Source: an uncultured Clostridia bacterium
Lineage (GTDB): Bacteria; Bacillota; Clostridia; Oscillospirales; Acutalibacteraceae
Assembly: GCA_947628665.1 (NCBI GenBank)
Contig: CANRAU010000007.1
Location: forward strand, 1 to 64,000
Direction of reading: 5' to 3'
DNA length: 64,000 bases
The notes below the pieces were generated by a model, which was not told the DNA's origin, ran no database searches, and saw only the letters and a program-made list of their open reading frames with translations. A program made the position numbers and the translations under genes. Position 1 is the first letter of the stretch; every line of letters starts with the position of its first letter. Shown in pieces: positions 17,721-25,829 of the stretch.

Positions 17721-17918
17721 TTAATAGGGATCGTCTTTTTTGAAAAAACCATAGATGCATAAAGCCAAGCCGATGAAAGGACCAAATACACCGACGACGC
17801 ACGCAATGGAGGAAACGACCGTATGTTGCTGTATTTGCGAAAGCGTATTTCCCATTGGGAAAAGCAAAATAAAAGCGATCCCCAACAGCATCCATTTTAT
17901 ACCGGGTATTCTTTTCAT
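17721..17918 (-). CDS. small two-helix membrane protein
   Basis: A 65-aa protein with two hydrophobic segments (WMLLGIAFILLFPMG and VVGVFGPFIGLALCIYGFF) and a charged end KKDDPY. AGGAGG sits eight bases before the ATG at 17918. It has its own terminator. Family not recognised. Confidence 0.6.
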   Translation of the reverse strand: MKRIPGIKWMLLGIAFILLFPMGNTLSQIQQHTVVSSIACVVGVFGPFIGLALCIYGFFKKDDPY

Positions 17919-18069
17919 TGGAAACCTCCTTTTGCAGACAAATCTAAGCGCGTCGGCGTGCAAGAAGCGGAACGCTTTATCCTTTATTGATTTTAGACCA
18001 TATTAATACACACATTGGTGGTTTGCAATGATTTCGAAAATTTTCATTACCTTTTTTGTACAAAGTTAC

Positions 18070-18288
18070 TTACAGCGTTTGATCGTCCTGATCTTCCAAA
18101 TAAAGTAAAATATCCTCTACGCGGCAATGTAAAATTCTGCAAAGATCGTTAATTTTTAACGTGCTGATTCCTCTGTTATGCCGCATTCGGTCAATGGTCG
18201 CACTGCTTATTTTATGGATGTGTATTAGGGTGTAGGTGCTTTCGCCGGACTTTTTCAGCGTCTCCCAAAAAGGTGTATACACAATCAT
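18070..18288 (-). CDS. small XRE-type transcriptional regulator
   Basis: A 72-aa Cro/CI-like protein consisting almost entirely of a helix-turn-helix domain (SSATIDRMRHNRGISTLKIN then DLCRILHCRVEDIL). It is divergent from the zinc-ribbon protein gene, 98 bases away, and the gap contains a near-perfect palindrome inside a consensus promoter, so it probably represses that gene and perhaps itself. Start ATG at 18288 has GGTGAA upstream. Confidence 0.75.
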   Translation of the reverse strand: MIVYTPFWETLKKSGESTYTLIHIHKISSATIDRMRHNRGISTLKINDLCRILHCRVEDILLYLEDQDDQTL

Positions 18289-18326
18289 TCATTTCACCGA
18301 TTATATGGTATTTTCTATTCATATAC

Positions 18327-18355
18327 TTGACAATAGTTATAATTATGACTATAAT
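18327..18355 (+). promoter_or_regulatory. consensus promoter with a palindromic operator in the spacer
   Basis: TTGACA at 18327, 17 bases, TATAAT at 18350. The spacer and the start of the -10 box form ATAGTTATAATTATGACTAT (18333-18352), a palindrome with one mismatched pair. A repressor bound here would block RNA polymerase. The divergent XRE protein is the obvious candidate. Confidence 0.75.
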
Positions 18356-18386
18356 GAAGAAAAATGCGGATAAGGAGAAAAAAGAC

Positions 18387-18872
18387 ATGAAACAGTGTGT
18401 AAACTGTCATCAAACTTTAGAGGATAATGACATTTTTTGTCCAAACTGCGGGACAAAAGCAGAAGAGTTCGTAACACCGATCACACCGAATCCCACTGCA
18501 CCAGTGCCGCCTACGTCAAATGCAACTACGCCCGCAGATGAAGCAAACACGGCCAATCCCGACAATAACCAAAATTTTATCCGTTCCGTTCAGCAGGATT
18601 TTCAAAACAGCCAGTCTCTTGGAATGCTTAAAAACAAGATGCATACGGCGGCAGACAAAGTGAAAAATGCCGACGCAGAAAAAAAGAAGAAGCTGAAAAT
18701 AATTTCGATTATCGCGGTGCTTGCAGTAGTCGTACTTCTCTGCGTCACAAATATTCACAGATGCGAAGAATGCGACAAGGTGTATTTGGGCAAGCAATAT
18801 ACCATTCGCTTTTGGGGCGGTACCAATGAGGATGTGTGCAAGGAGTGCTACAATGACTATTATGCGTGGTAA
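18387..18872 (+). CDS. zinc-ribbon membrane protein
   Basis: A 161-aa protein. Residues 3-24 form a zinc ribbon (CVNCHQTLEDNDIFCPNCG), followed by a Pro/Thr/Asn-rich linker, a charged coiled region, one transmembrane helix at about 118-137 (LKIISIIAVLAVVVLLC) and an outer tail with two further CxxC pairs (CEEC, CKEC). ATG at 18387 has AAGGAGAAA upstream; earlier in-frame codons overlap the promoter. It overlaps the following lipoprotein gene by 20 bases. Function unknown; the layout suggests a membrane-tethered sensor or scaffold. Confidence 0.75.
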   Translation: MKQCVNCHQTLEDNDIFCPNCGTKAEEFVTPITPNPTAPVPPTSNATTPADEANTANPDNNQNFIRSVQQDFQNSQSLGMLKNKMHTAADKVKNADAEKKKKLKIISIIAVLAVVVLLCVTNIHRCEECDKVYLGKQYTIRFWGGTNEDVCKECYNDYYAW

Positions 18873-19932
18873 ATGCGTTAGAATAATTGCATTACTTTTT
18901 TGTGTGCTTTACATAATGATTCTATCATCCTGCCGTTCCAACATTCATGGTAATAATGAAATAGGAAGTTCTGGAACTGAATCATCTTTTTCTATGTCAC
19001 CCTCAAAAAAATCCAATCAACAAATTAAAGCTGATACATTATTAGAAAGACAGATTTCGGGTGCCCAATATTGGTTATATAATTATTCCTTTACAAATGG
19101 TAACGAATGTATTGATAAGGTGTATATCTTTAATTTCAATCCAGATACATTATCATTATCTGAGGACGGAGGCTATAATGAAGCGTATGAAAATAACTAT
19201 CTTAAGAAATATTCTTATTTATATTTGGACGGTAAAAAGGATTCGATTATTCAGGTACAGAAGTATACCCGTGATGACATAGCTGATCAGCCGTGGTACT
19301 GCGATCAGTATTATTACATTAAGAGTTCTGAATATAAGGATAAAATTGTGAAATATCAATCATATGAAATCGGAATAGACGGAACAATTTTTGACAATGA
19401 ATATTTTCATTATACATATGATGATAATGGTAGACTTACCGAAACAATGGATGATGTTGGTTATAAGAATTATTTTTATTATGATGAGCAAGGTGTTTTG
19501 ACTGGAAGAACTTTTGATGTTACAGAGTCTAATTATGATGAAAAATCCTATTCATATGAAATGGATAATGAAAATATAGTTAAAGTTTATGTTCATAATC
19601 CTAAGACTGGAAACACCTTAAGCAGATATGAGTATGAATATGATTCAGCAAACCATATTATTAAGGAAACTGTTTATAATTATTATAAAAACGAAGAAAA
19701 GAGAGTTTCTAGCACAACAGTCTATAGCTATGACAATAACAGTAATATTTCAAAAATTACTGAAGAAAAGTATGATAGTGATACTGACAGTTACAAAAAA
19801 ACTTCAAAAGAATACTTTTATAATGATAACAACAATATCAGTAAAATAGTTACAGACAACGGAAAATCAATTGAGTATACGGTATTGGTTTATACCGATC
19901 AACCTGAGAGTTATACTGAGTTATACTATTGA
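18853..19932 (+). CDS. lipoprotein with YD/RHS-like repeats
   Basis: A 359-aa exported lipoprotein. The N-terminus has a signal peptide ending in the lipobox ILSSC. The body is Tyr-, Asp- and Asn-rich with repeats of the form YTYDDNGRLTET, YDEQGVLTGRTFD and YEYDSANHIIKETVY, resembling the YD repeats of RHS and wall-associated proteins, which fold as beta strands. ATG at 18853 follows AAGGAG at 18839 and overlaps the zinc-ribbon gene, so translation is probably coupled. It is much more AT-rich than the core genes, which suggests transfer. There is no toxin tip or RHS core cleavage motif. Confidence 0.7.
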   Translation: MTIMRGKCVRIIALLFCVLYIMILSSCRSNIHGNNEIGSSGTESSFSMSPSKKSNQQIKADTLLERQISGAQYWLYNYSFTNGNECIDKVYIFNFNPDTLSLSEDGGYNEAYENNYLKKYSYLYLDGKKDSIIQVQKYTRDDIADQPWYCDQYYYIKSSEYKDKIVKYQSYEIGIDGTIFDNEYFHYTYDDNGRLTETMDDVGYKNYFYYDEQGVLTGRTFDVTESNYDEKSYSYEMDNENIVKVYVHNPKTGNTLSRYEYEYDSANHIIKETVYNYYKNEEKRVSSTTVYSYDNNSNISKITEEKYDSDTDSYKKTSKEYFYNDNNNISKIVTDNGKSIEYTVLVYTDQPESYTELYY

Positions 19933-19958
19933 AAACTAATATAAAATCGTAAAAAAAT

Positions 19959-20152
19959 GGAGATGGAAAGCTGCTATATACCTCTCCGAAGGTCACAGCA
20001 GGTGTCTTGCCGAGCGATGTCAGATTTGATGTATCCAGTGTGCAAGCCTTGGAAATACGCGTGTATGGCAGTGCTTTCGACTTTTGGGGGAAAATATAGG
20101 TATAGCAAATTTGGCGGCTCAAAAGAACATCCCAAATAATAACGCAGCGTAA
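19959..20152 (+). pseudogene. decayed fragment of an NPCBM-domain protein
   Basis: From 19962 the frame reads DGKLLYTSPKVTAGVLP, then DVSSVQALEIRVYG, the signature of an NPCBM/NEW2 carbohydrate-associated domain C-terminus. It stops at 20099 in this frame. A one-base shift near 20090 restores ENIGIANLAAQKNIPNN to a stop at 20150-20152. No start or upstream part remains, so this is a scrap of a larger extracellular protein left by a deletion or recombination. Confidence 0.6.
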
Positions 20153-20166
20153 ATACTTTTTATTTT

Positions 20167-20201
20167 CAGCGGTTGGCTAAAACGGCTTGCCGCTGTTTTC
20201 C
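20167..20201 (+). terminator. terminator after the NPCBM remnant
   Basis: Stem CAGCGG / CCGCTG with a long loop, followed by TTTT and a pyrimidine-rich stretch. Confidence 0.55.
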
Positions 20202-20240
20202 CTATTTATCACACATTGCTGTTCTTTGTGTTTGCGCGAA

Positions 20241-20288
20241 AGAATGAATGTATTCATTCTTTGACTGCATTCATTCTTTTCCTATCAT
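20241..20288 (+). promoter_or_regulatory. promoter with ATTCATTC operator repeats
   Basis: The palindrome AGAATGAATGTATTCATTCT (20241-20260) abuts TTGACT at 20261. A further GCATTCATTCTTT lies in the spacer and TATCAT at 20283 is the likely -10 box (16-base spacer). Three ATTCATTC-type half-sites around a promoter indicate repressor control of the lipoprotein operon. Confidence 0.6.
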
Positions 20289-20382
20289 TCCACATATACA
20301 CTCTGTGAAAGGATCTCGAAACAAGATAAAACTTTAAAAACTAACCGAAACTGAGCATCATTAATTTATAGGAGGTTGCAAG

Positions 20383-20892
20383 ATGACTAATAAAAGAACT
20401 TATTATTTCTCCATTATTGGCATAGCTTTAATTTTCTCATTATTTTGTTCGTGCGGCAACAAAAGTAATCAAAAAGATTTTTCAGTTGAAATTCAAGAAA
20501 ACTGGAATGCAAGCATTTCAGATAATCAACCTGAATTTTTAAACTTGTTGGATGAAAAATCTTCGTTTGAATATATTTCAGCCGAATCACTCGGCGATGG
20601 TTATTATGTTGTAACAGTAAGTGTGTCTTCACCCGATATTAGTGAAAGTATAGCAGCATATCAGGAAGAAGTTTACGGCAAAAAAACAAGCAAAGAAGAG
20701 ATCAATGAAAAACTGTGTGAACTAATCAATTCAGCGGATTTAAAAACCACCACACAAACAATTGATATTATCGTTGATGAAGATGGTAATGTCAGAACAC
20801 AATTTAATGATAATTTTATAAATGCAATGTTTGGATATGCCTATATTGATTCGATCCAAACATATATGAATGAACAAAATAAGGAGAATTAA
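20383..20892 (+). CDS. small lipoprotein of unknown function
   Basis: A 169-aa exported lipoprotein with a signal peptide and lipobox LFCSC (residues 20-24). The mature part is acidic and shows no known domain. GGAGG lies before the ATG. It ends five bases before the large secreted protein and is certainly co-transcribed with it. Strongly AT-rich. Confidence 0.7.
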   Translation: MTNKRTYYFSIIGIALIFSLFCSCGNKSNQKDFSVEIQENWNASISDNQPEFLNLLDEKSSFEYISAESLGDGYYVVTVSVSSPDISESIAAYQEEVYGKKTSKEEINEKLCELINSADLKTTTQTIDIIVDEDGNVRTQFNDNFINAMFGYAYIDSIQTYMNEQNKEN

Positions 20893-20897
20893 TTTCT

Positions 20898-23222
20898 ATG
20901 AAAACTATGATAAAATTTACCTCCGTGTTTTTATGCCTTGTAATAATTTTTCCAGTAGTTCCAGTTTTTGCCAGTGAAAGTAAATTCATATCGTATAAGG
21001 TTCAATCGATTGATGAATACGGAGAGATAACCGAGTCAAATGAGGCAGCATATTTTGATGGCCAAAATTTATATGTAGCAGTAAATTTTTTTACTGATTT
21101 TACATTATATTATTATGATGTAGAAACTACTTCTTTTATAAGGAAAGGGCAGGAAAAGACAAGCAAATTTGGTAAAGTAGAATTAGATTTGTTAAACAAA
21201 AAAGCGGTTGTATATGCAAATCCCATCTCAAAAAGAGAGTACAAGTTAGATAATGTATATAAGTTTGGAAATCAAGTCTTCCTGCCATTGGCACAAATGA
21301 TTTCATTTTTAAAAGCAAGCTTAAGTATAGAAAATGATACTGTGCGGATTGTCAACAGTGGTTATAGTCTTGTTGATGCAGAGTATGCCATGAACAAGCT
21401 TTGTGAAAAAAATTCGCCAATTAATTATGGTATTGATAATGTTATTGATGACATATACGGCGGAAGTGAAACTGCTTATTATTATTCCAGCGTTTTAGGT
21501 TATTTTGGCTCGACAATTTTTGGACTGAGACTATCGAAATTGGATTTTATAACTAATGTGGGAGAATTAGAGGAATATGAAGACTTTATCGAAAAATGTG
21601 TCACTAATAATGATACATATATAGAATTATTAACGACTAATGACGATCTGATAAACAGGTTTAATCTGGCTTATAATCTTAACAAGGATATAAACGATTT
21701 GTCCAAAGACATGAAAGATATTACATCAGTTGTAAAGGATGTTGCAGAGCCAGTTAAAGATTCATCGCTTAGCACAGCCTTATTGTGGGTAGACGCACGG
21801 GATTGGAATGCATTGTTTGAAAGTATTTCAACAGTAGCAAATGTTGCTGATTATTACTTGAAATTGGGATCAATGTGCGAAGATCACAAAAATATGATTG
21901 ATGCGGTTGAATCAAAATCTACAGTAGATGAAAATGGTCTGCCCCTTCATTTAGCGATAGAAAATGTACAAAAAAAATTCAGTCAGGATTTAGTTAATAA
22001 TATTATGACTGAAATTGGTCAAGAATTAGTTAAAAAGGCCATTGATAAAGGAAAAAAAGTAGTCCTTGAAAAAGCTATTCCATCAACGGCAGCTATAAAA
22101 CTTATAGCAAAGGCTTTTAAATTGATGGGGTTTGACATCGCTTCTGACGCAGATTATTCAATAATGATAGATCTAAACGCAAAACACATGCTGTTTAACG
22201 ATTATATTTATCAGGATTCGTCACTAACACATAAAAATTCTAATCAGACCGAAAAATATAGATTGTCAGCTATATTTTTGCTTCAGGCCTGTAGACAAAC
22301 CTATATATCAGCTAATAAATTAGCAGGCAAACATGATTTGTCTAAAAATTACTATAAGAATCAAATTGAAAACATTGAGAATGTTTTAGGCTTGTATTAT
22401 TTGGCTGCACAAAGTAAATATTTTGACAATTTTATTGATATAGAAAAAAATATAGAAAATAGTAAAAAAATAATAAATGATAGTAGTTTTATCAATAATT
22501 CTGTCGAAATTTCAGAAGAGGAAGCCAATTATATAATCTCAGGATATAATCAGTCTATTGTGAATAAATTGTCGCAAGGAACATGGTATAGTATATCTGA
22601 ACTTGTTTATCCGGGAGAATGGGGCGAATATACTTTTGACAAAAAGGGTAATGCCAAGATATGTATGGGTGACATTGATGGTGACAATCAATATAATACA
22701 ACATATACAATATTAAATGACCAGTCATTACAGTTTACTTTAAAACATGGTGTGGTAGCAAATGCAGAGGATTGGTTAGTAACCGTGGAAATAGTTGAAA
22801 ATTCAAATATGGTTAAAGCATCATATAAATTTAAAAACGGCAAAGGTGTTTTTGAGACTTTTTTTACTACTGCCTGGAGTAATGAAGAGCCTGATGTAAC
22901 CAATACAGGTGTTTTTGCTAAAAATATTATAGGATACTGGAATTCAAAATATTTTTCAAGTGAATACCCAACTTACCAGCTTATATCCATTTATGATATT
23001 GACATTTCTCCTGATTCTAAAACAATAAATGGAATTGTAGCCGTTGACCATGGAGAGGTCAGATTATACGGTTACAGTATAACAGATAGATTAGTAACTT
23101 TTACATGGCATGATGGTTGGCTGTTATTAGAAAAGACTAATAATGATAATATTATTAACGCTATGATATTTGACGATCATGATCCTGATATTAAATTTGA
23201 AAAATGGGAAAGACTAAATTAG
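20898..23222 (+). CDS. large secreted protein with an amine-oxidase-like stalk domain
   Basis: A 774-aa exported protein. Signal peptide residues 1-26 (VFLCLVIIFPVVPVFA). Residues about 100-155 (VYKFGNQVFLPLAQMISFLK, then SIENDTVRIVNSG) resemble the copper amine oxidase N-terminal repeat that serves as a wall-associated stalk in Firmicutes. The middle, about 180-520, is helical and charged. The C-terminal third has beta-rich lipocalin-like stretches (GTWYSISELVYPGEWGEYTF, then FAKNIIGYWNSKYF). There is no membrane anchor at the C-terminus. AAGGAGAAT lies before the ATG. Partner of the preceding lipoprotein; function unknown. Confidence 0.7.
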   Translation: MKTMIKFTSVFLCLVIIFPVVPVFASESKFISYKVQSIDEYGEITESNEAAYFDGQNLYVAVNFFTDFTLYYYDVETTSFIRKGQEKTSKFGKVELDLLNKKAVVYANPISKREYKLDNVYKFGNQVFLPLAQMISFLKASLSIENDTVRIVNSGYSLVDAEYAMNKLCEKNSPINYGIDNVIDDIYGGSETAYYYSSVLGYFGSTIFGLRLSKLDFITNVGELEEYEDFIEKCVTNNDTYIELLTTNDDLINRFNLAYNLNKDINDLSKDMKDITSVVKDVAEPVKDSSLSTALLWVDARDWNALFESISTVANVADYYLKLGSMCEDHKNMIDAVESKSTVDENGLPLHLAIENVQKKFSQDLVNNIMTEIGQELVKKAIDKGKKVVLEKAIPSTAAIKLIAKAFKLMGFDIASDADYSIMIDLNAKHMLFNDYIYQDSSLTHKNSNQTEKYRLSAIFLLQACRQTYISANKLAGKHDLSKNYYKNQIENIENVLGLYYLAAQSKYFDNFIDIEKNIENSKKIINDSSFINNSVEISEEEANYIISGYNQSIVNKLSQGTWYSISELVYPGEWGEYTFDKKGNAKICMGDIDGDNQYNTTYTILNDQSLQFTLKHGVVANAEDWLVTVEIVENSNMVKASYKFKNGKGVFETFFTTAWSNEEPDVTNTGVFAKNIIGYWNSKYFSSEYPTYQLISIYDIDISPDSKTINGIVAVDHGEVRLYGYSITDRLVTFTWHDGWLLLEKTNNDNIINAMIFDDHDPDIKFEKWERLN

Positions 23223-23272
23223 ATTGATATAATAGCGAAATTAAGATGTACAGGTTTTACCCTCCACAAACC

Positions 23273-23301
23273 CTGACTTTTTTCTTGTTCAATCGTATAA
23301 T
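23273..23301 (+). promoter_or_regulatory. promoter of the MATE gene
   Basis: CTGACT, 17 bases, TATAAT. It starts a leader of about 128 bases before the chosen start codon. Confidence 0.65.
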
Positions 23302-23342
23302 AGCATTCGTTCATCGGAGGGCTTTTGGAAAATATTCGCAAG

Positions 23343-23388
23343 CCGGATAAGATGTCGGGAACGCCCGGTATTTTATCCGGATTTTATT
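23343..23388 (+). terminator. terminator-like hairpin in the MATE leader
   Basis: Stem CCGGATAA / TTATCCGG enclosing an inner CGGG-CCCG hairpin and followed by ATTTTATTTTTA. It lies between promoter and start codon, so it would act as an attenuator. Confidence 0.6.
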
Positions 23389-23435
23389 TTTACATACAGG
23401 CCGACCCCGAAAAGGCGCGGCCGAGGGAGAAACAC

Positions 23436-24806
23436 ATGGAAACGCAAAATGCTTTTACACAAGGAAAAATCCTGTCGCCGCTGCTGCGCTTTTCGGTGCC
23501 TGTGCTGTTGGCCATGTTTTTGCAGGCGACCTACGGCGCGGTCGATCTGCTTGTGGTCGGCAAATTCGCCGAAACCGCCGACATTTCCGCCGTCGCCACG
23601 GGCAGTCAGCTCATGCAGACCCTGACCACGATCTTGGTCGGCCTTTCCATGGGCATTACCGTACTGTTGGGGCAAAAGATCGGCGCGGGTGAGCCGAAGT
23701 CGGCGGGACGGGTAATCGGCAGCGGCATCAGTCTGTTTGCCATTTTGACGTGCGTATTGACCGTGCTGTTCGTTTCGCTTGCCGCACCCATTGCAAAGCT
23801 GATGCAAGCCCCCGAAGCCGCGCTCGCGCCGACCGTTTCCTATTTGCGCATTTGCTCGGCGGGGATGCTCTTTATTGTCGCATTCAATGTACTGGGCAGT
23901 GTTTTTCGCGGCATCGGCGACTCCAAAATGCCGTTGATCTCCGTCGCCATTGCCTGCGTGGTCAACATCGGCGGCGATCTTCTTCTGGTCGCGGTCTTGA
24001 AAATGGGCGCAGCGGGTGCGGCCATCGCTACGGCGGGCGCACAGGCGGTCAGCGTACTGCTTTCCATGATCATTACTGCAAAACGCACCCTCCCCTTCTC
24101 CTTGACCAAAGCGGATATTCGCCTGGATCGGTATTATACGGGGCAAATTCTAAAGCTCGGCGTACCCATGGCGTTACAGGATCTGCTTGTCAGCATTTCT
24201 TTTTTGGTCATTATGGCCATCGTCAACGCTTTGGGACTTATCGAATCCGCAGGCGTGGGCGTCGCGGAAAAGCTCTGTGCGTTCATCATGCTGATCCCGT
24301 CGGCCTATATGCAGTCGATGTCGGCATTCGTGGCGCAAAACATCGGCGCGGGTAAGCCCGAACGCGCCAAAAAGGCTTTGGCTTACGGCATTTTGACCTC
24401 CCTTCTTGCAGGGCTTGTCACAGGCTGGCTTTCCTTCTTTCACGGCGATCTTTTGTCGTCCATCTTTGCCAATGACCCCGCCGTGCTTGCCGCTTCGGCG
24501 GATTACCTAAAGGCATACGCCATCGACTGTCTGCTGACTTCGTTTTTGTTCTGCTTTATCGGCTATTTCAGCGGCATGGGCAAAACGGTCTTTGTTATGG
24601 CGCAGGGTATTATCGGCGCGTTTTGCGTGCGCATCCCCGTCTCATATTTCGTCAGCCGTATTGCGGGGATTTCGCTGTTTTTCATCGGTCTTGCGACGCC
24701 CGCGTCAACGCTTGTGCAAATTTTGCTGTGCGCGGCGTATTGTATCCATGTGCGCAAAAAAGAAGCGCCTGCACTTCCGAAGGAGGAAGCGCGGCGCAGT
24801 CTGTAA
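23436..24806 (+). CDS. MATE-family efflux transporter
   Basis: A 456-aa multidrug and toxin extrusion protein of the DinF/NorM type, with twelve predicted membrane helices in two related halves. Each half starts with the family pattern (ILSPLLRFSVPVLLAMFLQ at residues 12-30 and ILKLGVPMALQDLLVSISFL in the second half). It exports organic cations or drugs using a proton or sodium gradient; substrates cannot be read from sequence. ATG at 23436 follows GAGGGAGA. A TTG at 23325 with GGAGG is in the same frame and would run through the leader hairpin; it could mark a leader or an extended form. Confidence 0.93.
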   Translation: METQNAFTQGKILSPLLRFSVPVLLAMFLQATYGAVDLLVVGKFAETADISAVATGSQLMQTLTTILVGLSMGITVLLGQKIGAGEPKSAGRVIGSGISLFAILTCVLTVLFVSLAAPIAKLMQAPEAALAPTVSYLRICSAGMLFIVAFNVLGSVFRGIGDSKMPLISVAIACVVNIGGDLLLVAVLKMGAAGAAIATAGAQAVSVLLSMIITAKRTLPFSLTKADIRLDRYYTGQILKLGVPMALQDLLVSISFLVIMAIVNALGLIESAGVGVAEKLCAFIMLIPSAYMQSMSAFVAQNIGAGKPERAKKALAYGILTSLLAGLVTGWLSFFHGDLLSSIFANDPAVLAASADYLKAYAIDCLLTSFLFCFIGYFSGMGKTVFVMAQGIIGAFCVRIPVSYFVSRIAGISLFFIGLATPASTLVQILLCAAYCIHVRKKEAPALPKEEARRSL

Positions 24807-24874
24807 CGCGGCGGGATTTTTCAATTGCGGCTCTCCCGATGCATGACGCTTATCGTAAACGCGCTAAGCGCCTT

Positions 24875-25660
24875 TTACTGCCGCAAGGCGAGCGCGATCA
24901 GCGCAAGTATCAGCATATGCGCGGGGTAGAACGCATAGCAGGCATATTGTATCTTCTTGTTTTTCGGGCCAGGCTTGCCGTTATAGAGCCACAGGATCAG
25001 GAGCGCAAGCACCGCAAACGTCTGCTCGGGAAAGTAAAACGTCCTGCTGAACAGTTGGATCGGGAAAGACTCTCCGCCTATCATAAAGCCGTTTATGTAA
25101 ATCATTCCCACAAGCTGGATCAGCCAACCGAAGCGGATGTCGCGCGTGAAATAGAACAACAGCACCATCCATATGCCGTAGCCGCCGTAGTCGACCATCG
25201 AAAAAGCGCCCACGACAAAGCTTACTGCCAATACGCCGAGCGAGGACAGTATAAATATCCCCGTCCCTTTTTCCTTTGCCTTTTCCAAAGCATACATACA
25301 CAGAAGCGCAAGGCAGAAGGTGAACATAACGTTTTGATGCATGAGATATATTGGAGCGCCGCCGTTCATGAGATTGAAAGGAATCTCCGATACAAGCGCA
25401 AAGATGAGCATACGCAGAAAATATTTCTTAAAATCGTGCGTGCGGCAAAAGCCTTCGGCTATCTGGAAAGCAAATATCGGGAACGCGAGCCGCCCGACAC
25501 ACGTCATCCATACGTGGCCTTCCATTAAGGACAGCCAAATATGATCACAAAGCATCAGCGCGCACGCGATTATTTTCAGATGCAGTGCGTTAAGGCATTT
25601 GATTCGATCAAGCTTGCCGACGCTTCTCTCCGGCTTGGCTGCAACCATTTGCTCTTCCAT
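24875..25660 (-). CDS. TraX-family integral membrane protein
   Basis: A 261-aa membrane protein with seven to nine helices, of the TraX family named after the protein that acetylates F pilin and related to acyltransferase-3 proteins. Visible features are LKIIACALMLCDHIW near residue 30, GRLAFPIFAFQIAEGF and a final helix YACYAFYPAHMLILALIALAL. In Clostridia these genes are usually chromosomal and not linked to conjugation, and none is seen here. The substrate acylated is unknown. It converges on the MATE gene with a 68-base gap. Confidence 0.85.
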   Translation of the reverse strand: MEEQMVAAKPERSVGKLDRIKCLNALHLKIIACALMLCDHIWLSLMEGHVWMTCVGRLAFPIFAFQIAEGFCRTHDFKKYFLRMLIFALVSEIPFNLMNGGAPIYLMHQNVMFTFCLALLCMYALEKAKEKGTGIFILSSLGVLAVSFVVGAFSMVDYGGYGIWMVLLFYFTRDIRFGWLIQLVGMIYINGFMIGGESFPIQLFSRTFYFPEQTFAVLALLILWLYNGKPGPKNKKIQYACYAFYPAHMLILALIALALRQ

Positions 25661-25829
25661 CAAAACGCAACTTCTTTCCCCTGTTTGTCTGTTTTATTTA
25701 TACCACAGCATTTTCTGTTTGCCAAGCGATTTTGATCAATTTCTCGGAACGCAGGCAGATTATTTTTGTTTCATCCGATACAGGTTTAACCGGTTGCGAA
25801 CCCTTGTTGCGAACCTTTTTCGATTGATT

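Noticed and set aside
24875..25660. TraX as evidence for a conjugative element
   Set aside because: No relaxase, coupling protein or pilus genes lie nearby, and TraX homologues are common on Clostridia chromosomes.
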